DNA of 64,000 nucleotides from Salvator merianae. Its lineage: Eukaryota; Chordata; Lepidosauria; Squamata; Teiidae. The notes under the pieces were generated by a model. The model searched no databases, had not been told where the DNA came from, and was given only the letters and a program-made list of their open reading frames with translations. Every line of letters begins with the position of its first letter. Position 1 is the stretch's first letter. Below, piece by piece: positions 10,322-19,943 of this stretch. The position numbers and the translations under genes were made by a program. Location of the stretch: the NCBI GenBank assembly GCA_003586115.2, contig QVOM02000071.1, positions 113,700-177,699 of the forward strand, written 5' to 3'.

Positions 10322-10411
10322 CATAGAATCATAGAGTTGGAAGGGACCTCCAGGGTCATTGAGTTCAACCCCCTGCTCAATGCAGGATTCACTAAAGCAT
10401 CCCAGACAGAT
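10322..10411 (-). mobile_element. CR1 LINE 3'-end fragment
   Basis: About 90 bp that is the reverse complement of the CR1 3' end seen at 23592-23681, including the block TGCATTGAGCAGGGGGTTGG and the terminal TCCAACTCTATGATTCTATG on the minus strand. It is a severely 5'-truncated insertion with its 3' end at 10322. Identity to the large CR1 copy is high by eye, about 90 percent or better, so it belongs to the same or a sister subfamily. Confidence 0.9.
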
Positions 10412-11630
10412 TTTCCCTGCTTTACCTGTGGAGCCTTTGGAAGTGACAATTATTGATCTGCCTCAGAGCATTTTGGAAAATAAAATTGTTGATCATTGTG
10501 TTACCAGTGTTGAAAAAGAGCCTAACAGTCAGGGGACACAGAAATTTGCTGCTGCCTTAAATGTGAGAGTGGAACAGGGTTTGAATCCTTTGGTGTGTGT
10601 TGGATGGGAAAAGGAAGAAGCATTTCCTGCTAGATCTGGTAGTGCTTTGTCTAGGAATGACAGAACTAGCTTTGCCAGGCAAGAAGTCCCGTCTGAGGCA
10701 CAGGAAGGAGACGACCTTGCAGGGTCGTTGTTTGATAAAGAGAGCAGATTTGGGTGTCTAGATTTTGAGGTTTGTAGTTCTGACTCTGAAGTAAAGATCA
10801 TAGTTTTTCCAGAATGTGGAAATGTGCAAGAAGGCAATCTTGAACAGAAAGGCTTTCCTGTGAATTGTGATGGTGAAGCTAGAATGCAGGCTAGAATCAG
10901 TTTGACTCAAGCTTGGGAAAAAGGAAAAGCTGGAAATAGACTAACTTTGTCTGCTGTCAGTGAAACATAAGGAAATGGTTTGTCTGCTGTAGCAGGTAGT
11001 TCCTCAGGCAAGCTTTTAGAAAAAGAATGCAGGTTTTGTTGTTTAAGTCCTGAGGCTTATGATCCCAGTGCTGGTAATGAGGTAGTGGTTCTGGAAGAAT
11101 GTGGAAGTGAACAGTTTATTAGCTCTGACAGGAAGAGTGTCGCTGCTAATTCTGATTGCAATGAGACAAGGAAACCAGAGAGGATCAGTCTGATCCAAAC
11201 CTGGGAAAAAGGTTTAGAAGCTGCTTCTTTGGTTACTCAAAGAGAGGAAAATAAAGAGGCTTGTGCTTTTGTAGACTCTGGAGTGAGAAAGGAGGCTCAG
11301 GATAGAAAAATTTCCATTGCTTCTGATCATGTCAGTGCTTTGGCCCAGAATGTTACATGCCAGGGTGTGCCTGGTATGTGCAAGGGTAGTCCAGAGTTAG
11401 AATCACAGGAGAAAGCTTGTGAAGTGCAATCTGTGGAGCTTCCAGCAATGGCAGGAGCCTACCTGTTAGGGTTGGCTTTACGCTTCCAATTGGCTTTGAG
11501 TGCTAAGAAGTTGCAAAAGGTGATCTCAGGTGTAAAAAGGAACAAGAGGTTAACTTGCAGCAGAAAAAGGAATTACTGTGTGTTCAGGAAAAGTCAGTGG
11601 TTGAAAGTATGGATTCTTAGGAATTTGTAA
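10412..11630 (+). pseudogene. Repeat-bearing reading frame of unassigned LTR element
   Basis: One plus-strand frame stays open for about 406 codons, broken only by a single TAA at 10968-10970. It has no recognisable domain. It contains an internal protein repeat of about 63 residues. Unit 1 (10737-10925) begins KESRFGCL and ends ISLTQAWEKG. Unit 2 (11022-11213) begins KECRFCCL and ends ISLIQTWEKG. Spacing is 95 codons and each unit carries a (V/E)ECG block in the middle. The C-terminal end is lysine- and arginine-rich (about 11500-11590) after a short hydrophobic patch. It sits between a truncated 5' LTR and a polypurine tract plus 3' LTR, so it is in the position of gag. A gag or accessory role is inferred from place only. 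The true start is lost, because upstream sequence is a CR1 tail. Confidence 0.6.
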
Positions 11631-11644
11631 ATCAGAAGGGAAGT

Positions 11645-12034
11645 ATGCTGGAATGCCAGGATGTTTCTGAATTGGTAGAAGGTGAGGACAAAGGAAAATG
11701 TAGAAACCAGGAGAAAACCGGCAGGAAGGTTTTGCAGGACAATGAATTGTCTGTCCCTGTAGCAAATTTGTGTGTTTTGGAGATAGAGCTGCTACATCTG
11801 TATCCTAGTCTAAGGTCTGAATTTTTGGTACAATACAGTATGAAGTTTATACCCATAAACTTCCTTTTCCCAAAAATCGTTTTACTTGGAAAACCGTCAC
11901 CAGAACCCCCTCCCCAACCAGGAAATTTTTACTACTGGAAGAATGGCATGAGCCCCCATTTTTCTTTTCAGTCCAAAGGTTTTGCTGCAAGGCATGCAGA
12001 ACCTCATAAGGCTCTTAGCATTTGTTTACTATAG
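11645..12034 (+). pseudogene. Second reading frame of unassigned LTR element
   Basis: A 130-codon frame shifted relative to the preceding one. Acidic and lysine-rich at the start, then PSPEPPPQPG, with no recognised domain. It starts 15 bp after the stop of the repeat-bearing frame, so it may be its continuation after a frameshift, or a separate product. Downstream another frame (11982-12173) gives a hydrophobic segment (residues LAFVYYSIFVFKLIAV). None match reverse transcriptase, protease or integrase motifs that I know. Confidence 0.35.
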
Positions 12035-13181
12035 CATCTTTGTTTTTAAGCTTATTGCAGTAGCTCAGGGGGTGTTTGCTTACCCATTGTTTGCTCTGAA
12101 TGGTTTGGGGAACTCTTCCCAGCTAAAGGACTGGAAGGGCAAGCCTAAACTATTCAGAAAGAAAAGTAGCTGAACTCTGTACATGGTCAGGAACTATGAG
12201 TGCCTCCTGATTGTTTGCTGTACATCCCTAGTGGTGATCTCTTGAATTCTCAGAATTTTAATTTTGAAGAAAGAAAAAGTTTTCTTTTAAAGTTTATTTT
12301 GTTTTGAAGTTTTTTTCCCTTTGTTACTTTGTAGTATGCCCTGATGGTGGCAATGCCCTGATGGTGACAATCAGAAAAGTTCTGATTTTTATTATTTTTA
12401 AGTTTTTAGTTTTGCCTTTGACGTTTTGATTTTGAATTCTCATTTGAGCTCAAGAGAGAGATGGCACTGCTCCCATGCAGTTCTACTTTACTTTACTTTA
12501 CTTTACTTTTTCATTGAAACTCCTTTTCTTCTTGCTCTTTCTGTAGGACAAAAGATTTCTAAAACCCCAAGTTTTGCTGGGATTGCCTCAAATGCAGTCC
12601 TTCTTTTTTTTTCTAGTGCACCATTGGACAAATGGATCAGTCCAATGTAAGGCGTAGCAGCTGCTTGAGGATTTTACTACAGTTGTGTCTACATGCAGAA
12701 CTGTTAGCCTGAAAAGACCGTGAGCTGAGCAAACAATTTGCAAAGAACTGAGAACTTTTCTACTGTGAACTGAGCCAAAGACTTGAAGCCAGTATCTGAA
12801 ACAAGGCAAAGAACTGTAGAACTTGCAACTTTTCTATGCTACTTTTCATAATGCCTTGTCATAAGAAATTTAATCCCATTATCTGGAACTATGAAACAAG
12901 GAACTGCCACCTGTTGAGAACTTTGAACTTGCATACAGATACAGAAGACAGAAGATCCTGGATCAAGTTGCCTAGTCAACTGTTGCCTTCTATATATTAT
13001 TGTTATCTTTCTAATACATTGTTATATATTGTTGCCGATTGTTGCATTCTTATTGTTATGAGTTATTGTGCATATTGATTTTTGCTTTGGTGCCTGGCTC
13101 CTATTGAAGGAGACCATTCCCAGCATTGAAACAGTTGCATTATGGTATATGATAGTTATTTGAAATGCTTTGCTTTAGATT
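12035..13181. other. Interior of LTR element, no recognisable pol
   Basis: AT-rich, with frequent stops in all frames. I looked for reverse transcriptase (Y-x-D-D), RNase H, protease (D-S/T-G) and integrase blocks and found none. A short duplication of ATGCCCTGATGGTG is present at about 12337-12366. A CTTTA microsatellite lies at 12483-12510. Confidence 0.5.
12483..12510. repeat. (CTTTA)n microsatellite
   Basis: Five near-perfect units of ACTTT ending in a T run, inside the LTR element interior. Confidence 0.85.
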
Positions 13182-13541
13182 ATGCTTAAGTTTGCTTGCT
13201 TTAATCTTTATAACTTTCCCTTTCATTTCCCCAGATGGTACATGATTTTAGGATTGTTTTGGGTTTTTTTGATAGGAATGGGAGAACATTTATTAGATTA
13301 TAGCAGTAGGCAAGAAAGGGAGCTCAAGATCCACAGTACCGAAAATTTGAGTAAAGAGATATCTTAAGTAAAGAGAGCAAACTTTTCACTCTTTTTGAGA
13401 GTTCTCTTGTTTGTGTCAGGAATTTTGAATTTGATTCTACACTCAATTGTGATTTTATTCACTGGACAAATAATTGCCTTAATTCTAGCTCAAATTGCAT
13501 TAAGAAAACTTAGGAGAACTTCCCCAAAAGTTTCAGACTGA
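13182..13541 (+). pseudogene. Hydrophobic reading frame near 3' LTR
   Basis: About 120 codons with one in-frame TAA (13365-13367). It has two strongly hydrophobic segments: WYMILGLFWVFLIGM (about 13235-13280) and, after the stop, a ~35-residue stretch from LFLRVLLFVSG to IALILAQIAL, followed by a basic tail (RKLRRTSPK) and a stop. The placement just before the polypurine tract is where an envelope-like gene would sit in an LTR element. There is no glycosylation pattern, cysteine motif or cleavage site that would confirm that. It could be chance in T-rich sequence. Confidence 0.25.
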
Positions 13542-13608
13542 ACCTATAAAGCCTTATTGAGCATTAAGTTTTAAGTCTAGACAAAAATACTGGGAGTATC
13601 TTGTCTAG

Positions 13609-13620
13609 AACAGGGGAAGT
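13609..13620 (+). promoter_or_regulatory. Polypurine tract of LTR element
   Basis: AACAGGGGAAGT immediately precedes the TG that opens the 3' LTR at 13621. That position and base composition are those of the plus-strand primer of LTR retroelements. Confidence 0.6.
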
Positions 13621-15038
13621 TGTAACAGACACTCTTAGCCCTGCGATACAGAAGCAGGAGCACAGAGACTCTTACATACAAATGGACATGGATTCCATGA
13701 AATATAAGTCAGAAAGGTTTCAAATACAGGAAAACTGACCAGAATCCTGGACCCTGTAGAGACCAAATTTCCTCTGCTTGCATCCATTTTTAAAAGGACA
13801 AGCCTGTCTGCAAAAAGAGCAACATTTTTCCTTTATCTCTTGAAGAAGCTATCGTGGCTGCTTGAGCCAGCTCAGGAAACTATGCATTAATGGTTAACAA
13901 AAGATTTGGGCAAGCATCTGGCCATCAAAACTACTCCTATTGTTCAAGCCCACATCTTGAGAACTTCTCATTAAGAATGCAAACAGCAGAATTTAAGCTC
14001 ATCAACCAGTGTAATTGTCTGTTTATCTCTCTACGTGACCCAACACACATCTTTGCTTAACGTACCTTTTTGCTATTGCTAAAAGGACCAATAAGTTTAA
14101 ATTCTTGTGCTAAAAGGATCTATCAAAACTCAGACTTTCAAGCTATTTCTCATCCAATGAGTAAAGCTTGCTCCTTTTTTTTACTTGGAAAAAGAATATA
14201 AAAGTTCAGGTTTTTCCATTAGACATTATAAGTTAGGGGAGACATAATAATTAGGTGAAAGGCATAATTAACTAGGAAAAGAGGAAGAATGAAGAATGAT
14301 CATCTATCTCATCCCCATTTTCCCTGGCTGAGAGCTGCTTTTACTGATTTTTTCCAAGACGACTGCTTGATGCTGTTGCTTTGTAGTTTCCTTTATTTTT
14401 CTTTTGAGCTGATTTCACTTGAAGAGGGATTTCCAATTCTCTCTCTATGCCCTTGGCAAAAGAGCACTAGGGTTTTTTTAAAGGAGTGAGGGCTGTGGAG
14501 CATCTTCCACTTCCCATTCTCTGGCTTTTTAACCCACTTGCCTGCAAGAGACCTATGCACCTTTCCCCCCAAATTTACCTGGTTGGCATGGTGAAGATCT
14601 ACCTGGAGAAAACTACAGATGGGTGAGATTTACCCTTTAGTGCTAGGGACCTTTCTGGTCTCCATTGCTAGCTTCTCCCAGGCTCTCTCTCTTTCTCCCC
14701 CCACCCTTCACACACACTAACTAGGTCTCCTTACCTATGTTTGGAGCCAAGCCTTTTTCTTTTCCTTTTTCAAGTGCCCAACTACGTGTGCTACCTATGA
14801 AACTAGCTAATTCTAACCAATTACATTGTTTATTGCTATTTCTTTGGATTTCAAGTCTTTTTGCTGGGTTCTAATAAAGATGCACCATTATTTTCAAGGA
14901 TTACCTCCTCTTTATTTGGACTTTTTGTGCCAGTTTTAGTGTTACTAAAACCTGCCCAATGACCAATCCTTTAAAGGTTTAGTGCCTGGGAGGCTAATTC
15001 CCTAATAAAAACTCGCCCCCAGAACACAGCCTATAACA
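13621..15038 (+). repeat. 3' LTR (1418 bp) of unassigned LTR element
   Basis: It starts TGTAACAGACACTC right after a polypurine tract and ends CCTATAACA, giving TG...CA ends with a short inverted match (TGTAA / TAACA). Inside it are a TATAAAAG box at 14197-14204 and an AATAAA polyadenylation signal at 14873-14878, in the order U3, R, U5 expected of an LTR. A second AATAAA-like site lies at 15004-15009. U3 would be about 600 bp. The length is large for Ty3/Gypsy elements and within the range of some retrovirus-like families. The right end lies 37 bp from the LTR of Gypsy-0. Confidence 0.6.
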
Positions 15039-15075
15039 AGGGCCAGCCACTGGTGTCATGTGGACCATTCCCTGG

Positions 15076-15422
15076 TGTCAAGACCACCTGTCTGGACCCT
15101 GAGCAAACATTTGTAAGATCATGAATTCAAAAGTACACATTGGTTTATTGATAAGAAACCATGCTGTAAAATTGCAGTTACAAGGCTATATACCCAAAGA
15201 GGCACCTCCTCTACATCAGACTTTGCTAACAAGCAACTTTTAAACATTTCTGTCAACTCCCTTCTTTCTCAAGCTCCAACCTTGTAATGTTGTATCTATC
15301 TCAACATGCTAACCACCTTTATCACTTCATGCCATGAGAACACAGAATCAATGAGACAAGCAAGGAGCGATGGGGGTACAGTCAGGATGGATGAAGATGG
15401 CAAAACTGAGGCCAACCTGACA
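15076..15422 (-). repeat. 3' LTR of Gypsy-0
   Basis: On the minus strand the LTR runs from TGTCAGGTTGGCC (15422 downward) to GGTCTTGACA (ending 15076). It is 347 bp with TGTCA...TGACA inverted ends. It directly follows a purine tract and contains AATAAA at about 15145-15150. No matching 5' LTR is in the window. Confidence 0.75.
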
Positions 15423-15436
15423 CTTTCCCCCTCTCT
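15423..15436 (-). promoter_or_regulatory. Polypurine tract of Gypsy-0
   Basis: On the minus strand AGAGAGGGGGAAAG immediately precedes the TG of the LTR. This is the plus-strand priming site of the element. Confidence 0.75.
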
Positions 15437-15766
15437 GGGCAGGGCATCTTCTCTGTTCAACCAGAACAGCTGAAGCAATAGGAACAAGGCTGGGGTTTTT
15501 AGGATATCTAGAATGAAAGCACTTAAGCAGATAGGCAGGAGAAATGTCATCAGTGTCAACTCAAGAACATGCAGAGGTGAGGTAGCCAGTCCAATCAACC
15601 AAGCACTATAAGGGCCCTTGAACACAGAGTCAAGAATTTCAGAAATCTCAAGATATTTGTGGTTACCCATCCATGACAGGAGGGGTTGAGGTGGTATGGT
15701 GCAGAAGGGAGGAGGCAAGTCCTCCTTTCTGAAGAGACAATAAAATGGAAAATGGTGAATTTTCAT
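15437..15766 (-). pseudogene. Gypsy-0 integrase C-terminus with chromodomain relic
   Basis: A minus-strand frame, open from 15766 to 15296 (156 codons) and so running into the LTR. It contains HKYLEISEILDSVFKGPYSA near residues 36-55, which fits the start of a chromodomain (a YEVEEILDSR-like strand followed by YLVKWKGY). The WxGY part is blurred by a frameshift. A proline-rich linker precedes it (LPPPFCTIPPQP), as in chromovirus integrases. This domain tethers the integration complex to modified chromatin in known chromoviruses. The LTR begins inside the same open frame, so the frame's last ~40 codons are not coding. Confidence 0.6.
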
Positions 15767-15919
15767 GTATTTGGGTATATTTCAAGAGAAAAGCAGCAGG
15801 GATATTGTTTGAATATTTTCAAAGGGCTAACAAAATGGTAGCCCAGCTTTTTTGAGGGATGAAGGGACTTAGGTGTCAAGTAGAAAGGTTCATCAAGTCA
15901 CCAACAGCTAGTGTTTCCC

Positions 15920-16640
15920 CTACAATGTACATCTTGTCTGCATGGCACTTACAATCAACTTTTACACTTGAATTACTCTGTAATTCCTGTCACAAGACTG
16001 AGGCAGGATCTGCCCAGTGGAAAACTGACTAGGGAGAGTCTGTGGGAGGAATTAAAGGGGGCAGGATCATACGCAACTTTAAAAGGAAACACATTAGTAG
16101 AGGTATACCACATTATAATTAGTAAATTCCATCCATAGGGAGGAAAGATTATCAATCATTTTGTTGGAACTTAGTGAAAAAAACACAAGTACTGTTTCAC
16201 AGTCTGATTAGGCATTCTGTAGCATCATCAGTTCCAGGGCGGCAGGCAACAGATTGGTAATACTATTTATAAAACTTTGCAGTCATTTGGGAGCCTTTAT
16301 CAGAGATGATGCCTTGAGGCACCCCATGGAAATGGATACGTGGCCCATAAACAGGTGTGCTAGTTATGCAGAAGATACTTGCTTATGGGGTAAAGTATGC
16401 CATATAGGATAAATGATCCACAATCATTGAAATGACAGTAAATCTAGATAGAAAAAGAGTATCCATGATGAAATCCATGGAGATATTGTGCCATGGATGC
16501 TCAGGAATAGACAAAGCTTGCAAAAGTCCATCTAACCTAGTATCAAGGGATCCTGAAGCTGTACATGTAGATGAGAAGTGTGCATATGGTTCAACGTCTT
16601 TGCATAAATTAGGCCACCAAAATTGTTTACATATATTAAG
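15920..16640 (-). pseudogene. Gypsy-0 integrase relic
   Basis: Minus-strand pieces in the correct order: QFWWPNLCKDVE (end of the zinc-binding region), GLLQALSIPEHPWHNISMDF (entry to the catalytic core, first acidic residue in MDF), then GVPQGIISDKGSQMTAKF (second acidic residue in SDKG). Stops and frameshifts interrupt it. It is distinct from the integrase at 17.54-18.06 kb, so two elements lie in tandem. Inactive. Confidence 0.75.
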
Positions 16641-16899
16641 TTTTTAAGAATCCAAAAAGACTGGCAGTAGGAGAGTCATAGTATTGCTGAAGAATTTGAG
16701 CTGTACGAAACTGAGAAACATAAAGTTTATTGTCCTTGGTGAACATAGCCTGAATTCCTGACAGAGATTCTGAAAAGATTCTATTAAACAGTTGGTAATA
16801 CTAAATGATGCAGAAATCAGCCCCAGTTATTTTGTGTCACCACGAAATAATTGTCATAAGGAGTGTGGCTTCCAGGACAGTGCATCAGCCAAACTGATA

Positions 16900-17330
16900 T
16901 ATTTTTTTCCTTTTAAACGTATTTAAGAGTAAAGTCAAAGCATGTGAAAAAGTTTGCCTAGAGGCTGACAAGGAGAGCGTTTCTGTGGACTCTGTAAAAC
17001 TTGTAAATTCCTGTGGTAAGTCCAAAATTCAAAAGGAAAGGTAAAGCCTCTAAAAAGAAAAGTAATGCTTCAGTCCCCAAAGTTCTTTATCTCATACTGC
17101 ATTATTATATTCTGCTGATATGAGCTGGTGAGATACATATGTGCAGAGGTGGAGTTGACAGGTTTCCAAGTCTCTTTGTAACAGGACACCACCAGTGCCT
17201 ACATCATTGGTATCACATTGTACTACAAATTGTAGGGTAAGATAAACAGGTTTTAGAATAGGTTTGCCTGTAAATAATTGTTTTAACTTATCAAAAACCT
17301 TCTGAAATTGTACTTGTGATATTCAGCTCA
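16900..17330 (-). pseudogene. Gypsy-0 RNase H relic
   Basis: The minus strand encodes FQKVFDKLKQLFTGKPIL, then VVQCDTNDVGTGGVLLQRD (the first acidic motif of the RNase H domain, normally D-A-S-D), then YVSHQLISAEYNNAV. A stop follows. The reverse transcriptase that should precede it is absent; instead the 3' part of Gypsy-1 begins about 200 bp upstream. Gypsy-0 therefore starts at RNase H here. Confidence 0.75.
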
Positions 17331-17539
17331 GTCACTGTAGACAACAACCAAGAAGAACCAAGCAGAAACTCGTTTTGTTATAGAAAAAGTGATTTCAGCA
17401 TAATACCTTATTCTTGTCAGGAGAGCCAAGACCTGTACCACTACTATATTTATACTATTAAATACTTATCTAAAATACCCAATCATCTTATCCCTTCTGT
17501 TTCCCCAGGAATTCTAACCAATCTGGGAATTCCAGCCAG

Positions 17540-18060
17540 TCACTCTAAGTCATCTGTCTCTGTATATAGCAAGAGGTCAAACAAATTGTCCTGTTGGTGG
17601 TTTACACAACACCTGATGTATTGCTTGATCACCTGGTTCACCCATTCAATCTGCCTGTCTGTTTCTGGGTGGTGTGCAGATGACAATCCAAGGGTGATAT
17701 CCAGCAATGTCAGGAAAGCCCACCAGAATTGTGGGGTAAATTGGACTCCACTGTCACCCATGCAGTTGTAGATGTGTTTGATGAATAACCAAGCTAACTC
17801 AGTCACTGATGGAATAGTCCTACACAGCACAAAGTGAGTTTGTTTAGAGAACATATCTGTGATAACCCAGATGACTGTGTTCCCTTTACTCTCTGGAAAT
17901 TCTACTATAAAATCCATACCAATGGTCTCTCAGGATCTGGTGAGGGTTGTGAGGGGTTGCAGTAATCCCATTGGCTTCCCTGTTTGATGTTTGACATACA
18001 GTTGTTCTCAATGTCCCTTCTCATGGCTGGCCACCAAAACTGCCTACATGTCAATTGCAG
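17540..18060 (-). pseudogene. Gypsy-1 integrase relic
   Basis: A 126-codon open minus-strand frame (17917-17540) starts MDFIVEFPESKGNTVIWVIT, the catalytic-core entry with the first acidic residue. It continues to GDSGVQFTPQFWW and LSSAHHPETDRQIEWVNQV, which holds the third acidic residue of the D-D-E triad. The expected aspartate of the D-x-G motif is present in GDSGVQF. Upstream, in another frame, QFWWPAMRRDIE marks the zinc-binding region. The 5' frame is broken, so the copy is inactive. It ends near 17.54 kb without a recognisable chromodomain. Confidence 0.8.
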
Positions 18061-18379
18061 GGTTCAGCAAACCCAAAGTGCCCTGCCAACTTCATATCAT
18101 GACACTGTTGTATTAGCTTGCCCCTTAGTGCTTTGGCTACATATGACCACTCTCTCTTGTACGCTAGGCCTTGATTTTCAGTAAGCACTGTCATATGAGT
18201 TTGGAACCAAGATTCATTACTAACGGTTCCCCTTAAATCAAACCGGTTAGCTTGTCAACCAGAACTTCCTTAGTTCCCCCATGTCTGCTGCTTTAGTTTT
18301 GTTCCTTGTCACTTTCAGACCCATCTGTTGTCGTGTAAACAAAGTGTCGACTACTGTATCTCATCTGTCTTGCTGTTAT

Positions 18380-18840
18380 GTTGAAGTAGTCTTGAAAGTA
18401 CATCAACCAGTTCTTATTTCCTGGCCAATATCTGAGCTGAACTTATAAAAGAATTCTGCCCATCAGATTTGCTGGGAACTTAATCTGCAAGGTGTTTTTA
18501 GTACTTCCAGATTTCAGTGGTCAGTCAATATCTGAAACTGGTGTTTTCCACCCTCTGAAATGTGCTGCCAAGTGGTCAGAGCATGGTAGATGGCAGCTGC
18601 CTCTTTCTCCCATATCAGCCAGTTGTGTTCCGTGGTCATAAATTATCAAGAGAATAGGCACAGGGCCTAAGCTTCATATTCTCCCCTCTCTGACATCCAG
18701 ATACACCTCATATGACTTGTCTGGGTCTGGGTGGGAAAGTATAATTTCATGCATAAAGAGCTGCTTAAGATTCTCAGAAACATCACAGCATTCCAGAGTC
18801 CAGTGCAACTTAACATGAGGCCACACCATCTTCCTTCCCC
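18380..18840 (-). pseudogene. Gypsy-1 RNase H relic
   Basis: Minus-strand blocks ILSHPDPDKSYEVYLDVREG, then HNWLIWEKEAAAIYHALTTW and FQILTDH match the Ty3/Gypsy RNase H order (first acidic motif, conserved glutamate block, then TDH). Frameshifts lie between blocks. Confidence 0.7.
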
Positions 18841-18864
18841 CAGTTTTGTTTTGTTTTGAGCAAG

Positions 18865-19733
18865 TCAGTCAATGGCAGAGCAATTTGTGCAAACCAAGGA
18901 TAAATTGGGAGTAAAAATTAGTGATACCAAAGAAACTCTGCAATTGCTTTCTGATCTGGAGCACTCCCCACTCTTTAACTTTAGTGGGGTCCATTTCAGT
19001 GCTCTCTGTTGAAATTCAATAACCCAAATAATCAAACTTCTGTTTGAAAAACTCACATTTGGAAAATTTAACATAGAGGTGATTATCTGATCAATGCAAC
19101 ATGTGATTCCCTATCCTTGGTGAAAATCAAAACATCATCAAGGTACACTACCATACCCTTGTACAGAAGCTTCCTCAAAACTTCATTAATGTGATGCAGA
19201 AAGATTCCTGGGGCCTCAACCAATCCAAATGGCATCACACAATATTCAAAAGCCTCCAAAGGGGTTTGAAAGATATTTTCCACTCATAGATAAGCACTTC
19301 ATAATAAGCTTCCCTTAAGTCTAGCTATGTAAATATTCACCCTTTTGGCACAATTGCCAACAAACCCCTGGTTACTGGCAATGGATAACAGTTATTCACA
19401 CAAATAGCATTGAGACCATGGTAACTAGTGCACAGTCCTAAAATACCATATTTCTTCTTCCTAAACAACACAGGAGCTGCCATAGGGGAGTTTGCAGGTC
19501 TAATGAAACCTCTTTTTAAGTTTTTATTAATAAAGTCTTCTAGGGCCTGCATCTCCAACTGAGTCATTTGGTTTAGGCAGCTTTGCCCCTGTCACAATCT
19601 CTATAGCACAGTCAATATTGCGGTGAGGAGGAAGTATGTCAGATTCTTTTTTCTCAAAAACTTCCCTCAAGTCCTTGTGCTCTTCAGGAATTTCTCCCTC
19701 CTCCTCCTCACCAACTGCAGTCCCCAGAACCAT
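18865..19733 (-). pseudogene. Gypsy-1 reverse transcriptase relic
   Basis: In three broken minus-strand frames: HKDLREVFEKKESDILPPHR (start of RT), GFIRPANSPMAAPVLFRKKK (finger region), then FEYCVMPFGL and YLDDVLIF (catalytic YLDD intact) followed by the thumb. All belong to the Ty3/Gypsy class. Stops and frameshifts at about 19.56, 19.3 and 19.08 kb inactivate it. The order protease, RT, RNase H, integrase over 19.94-17.54 kb is that of Ty3/Gypsy. Confidence 0.85.
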
Positions 19734-19940
19734 TGTATTTACATTTAATCCACCACTTACAGTTCTTTACAGTAAAATTAATTCCCTTATTCCAGTCTAT
19801 GTCTGGATTATATCCAAACCTAGAATGATTAGTTGAGCTGCTATTATAAGTCATATAAGTTCCCAAAGGTTGGCCAGCCTCAACATTATAGCTCAGTCTC
19901 CTAGCTAGCTTGTCCTTCTTCTGTGGAGCACACATTCATT
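19734..19940 (-). pseudogene. Gypsy-1 protease, 3' half
   Basis: The minus-strand frame contains FGYNPDIDWNKGINF, the place of the LGMxWL..xNPxIDW end of Gypsy proteases. Its N-terminal half with the D-S-G active site lies across the CR1, at about 23.69-23.76 kb. This places the CR1 insertion inside the protease. Confidence 0.65.
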
Positions 19941-19943
19941 TGA

